From IMG/VR virus record IMGVR_UViG_3300013094_000329, positions 1 to 21,394 of that record: a stretch of 21,394 bases of DNA, one strand, 5' to 3'. The notes under the pieces are model-generated. The model did no database searches. It was not told where the DNA came from and saw only the letters and a program-made list of their open reading frames with translations. The DNA comes from a virus. A program made the translations under genes and the position numbers. Shown one piece after another: positions 21,022 to 21,394 of this stretch; the stretch's first letter is position 1, and each line of letters opens with the position of its first letter.

Positions 21022-21394
21022 TTGAGCATTATTACGATTGACTTTGAGACGTACTACGACTCCAAGATCAAACTAGGGTTCAAGCACCAAACGACCGAGG
21101 AGTACGTGCGAGACAAACGATTCCATGTAATTGGTGTCGGTGTTAACGTGGATGGCAAAACAACGTGGGTAAGTGGGACTCATCAAGAGATAAAAGATTT
21201 CTTATTGACTCTTAATATACCGCAGCGGGCACTACTCGCACACAATACTCTTTTCGATGGATGTATTCTTAAATGGATATTTGGTATTGAGGCTAAGTTT
21301 TATCTTGATACGCTATGTATGGCGAGGGCGGTCAATGGCGTTGATGTAGGCGGGTCACTGGCATCGCTAAGTAAGCTCTATGCGTTAGGCGAAA
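21022..21394 (+). CDS. DNA polymerase, N-terminal 3'-5' exonuclease part (cut by window edge)
   Basis: The first 124 residues of a gene running off the right edge. The start is TTG at 21022 with GAGG eight bases upstream; no ATG lies between an in-frame TGA at 21007 and this point. The protein begins SIITIDFETYYD, the ExoI DxE motif of DEDD proofreading exonucleases, and later has LLAHNTLFDGCILKW, the ExoII NTxFD motif, followed by FYLDTLCMAR. This pattern suits phage family A DNA polymerases, whose polymerase domain would lie beyond the window. A stand-alone exonuclease is possible but less likely. Its place fits a replication module. Confidence 0.82.
   Translation, partial: MSIITIDFETYYDSKIKLGFKHQTTEEYVRDKRFHVIGVGVNVDGKTTWVSGTHQEIKDFLLTLNIPQRALLAHNTLFDGCILKWIFGIEAKFYLDTLCMARAVNGVDVGGSLASLSKLYALGE

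Noticed and set aside
20768-21025. Plus-strand frame of 85 codons ending exactly at the polymerase start
   Set aside because: It overlaps the NrdR-like gene in another frame. The zinc-ribbon motifs are in the other frame, and this frame shows no motif; the TTGA junction looks accidental.

Overview
The window is part of the genome of a tailed double-stranded DNA phage (Caudoviricetes). It has a terminase, a long P22-type portal, a scaffold and the start of a capsid gene on one strand, and replication and accessory genes on the other. No integrase, tRNA gene, CRISPR array or insertion sequence was seen. Strong AGGAG-type ribosome binding sites, the GroES-like protein and the overall gene style suggest a phage of an aquatic Gram-negative bacterium, but the sequence does not name the host. 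Both ends of the window cut genes: the putative major capsid gene at the left and a DNA polymerase gene at the right.

Left part (1-8593, all minus strand): a compact head and packaging operon read right to left. The order is small terminase, large terminase, a protein with a possible lysozyme-like domain, portal, a 67-residue protein, a GroES-like co-chaperonin, scaffold, a 154-residue conserved protein, a 299-residue virion protein and the putative major capsid protein. Stops and starts overlap or lie a few bases apart, so the genes are probably translationally coupled.

Middle (8594-10806): a control region. Here two small plus-strand transcription units (a 53-residue protein and a 212-residue protein) each have their own promoter with an embedded operator-like dyad and their own intrinsic terminator. 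They are followed by about 800 bases without a gene. That stretch is packed with copies of TTGTTCTA and its complement, a 26-base inverted repeat and an AT-rich tract, which look like a replication origin or a dense operator array. An 18-base palindrome, TTCCACG-N4-CGTGGAA, recurs four times from 9243 to 12389, each time at a fixed distance from a repeated upstream element.

Right part (10807 to the end, all plus strand): early or middle genes. First come small proteins of unknown function. Next is a cassette with a 304-residue protein, a MoxR-like AAA+ ATPase, a one-helix membrane protein and a protein joining an HExxH metallopeptidase motif to a von Willebrand A (MIDAS) domain. Several unknown proteins follow, then a VRR-NUC nuclease, a helix-turn-helix/DUF3310 protein, a terminator, a tandem pair of related proteins, an NrdR-like zinc ribbon protein, and the 3'-5' exonuclease part of a DNA polymerase.

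The most unusual items are the phage-borne MoxR/VWA-metallopeptidase cassette and the layered repeat system of the control region (palindrome, promoter dyads, TTGTTCTA array). Functional calls rest on motifs and gene order read by eye; no database search was possible.
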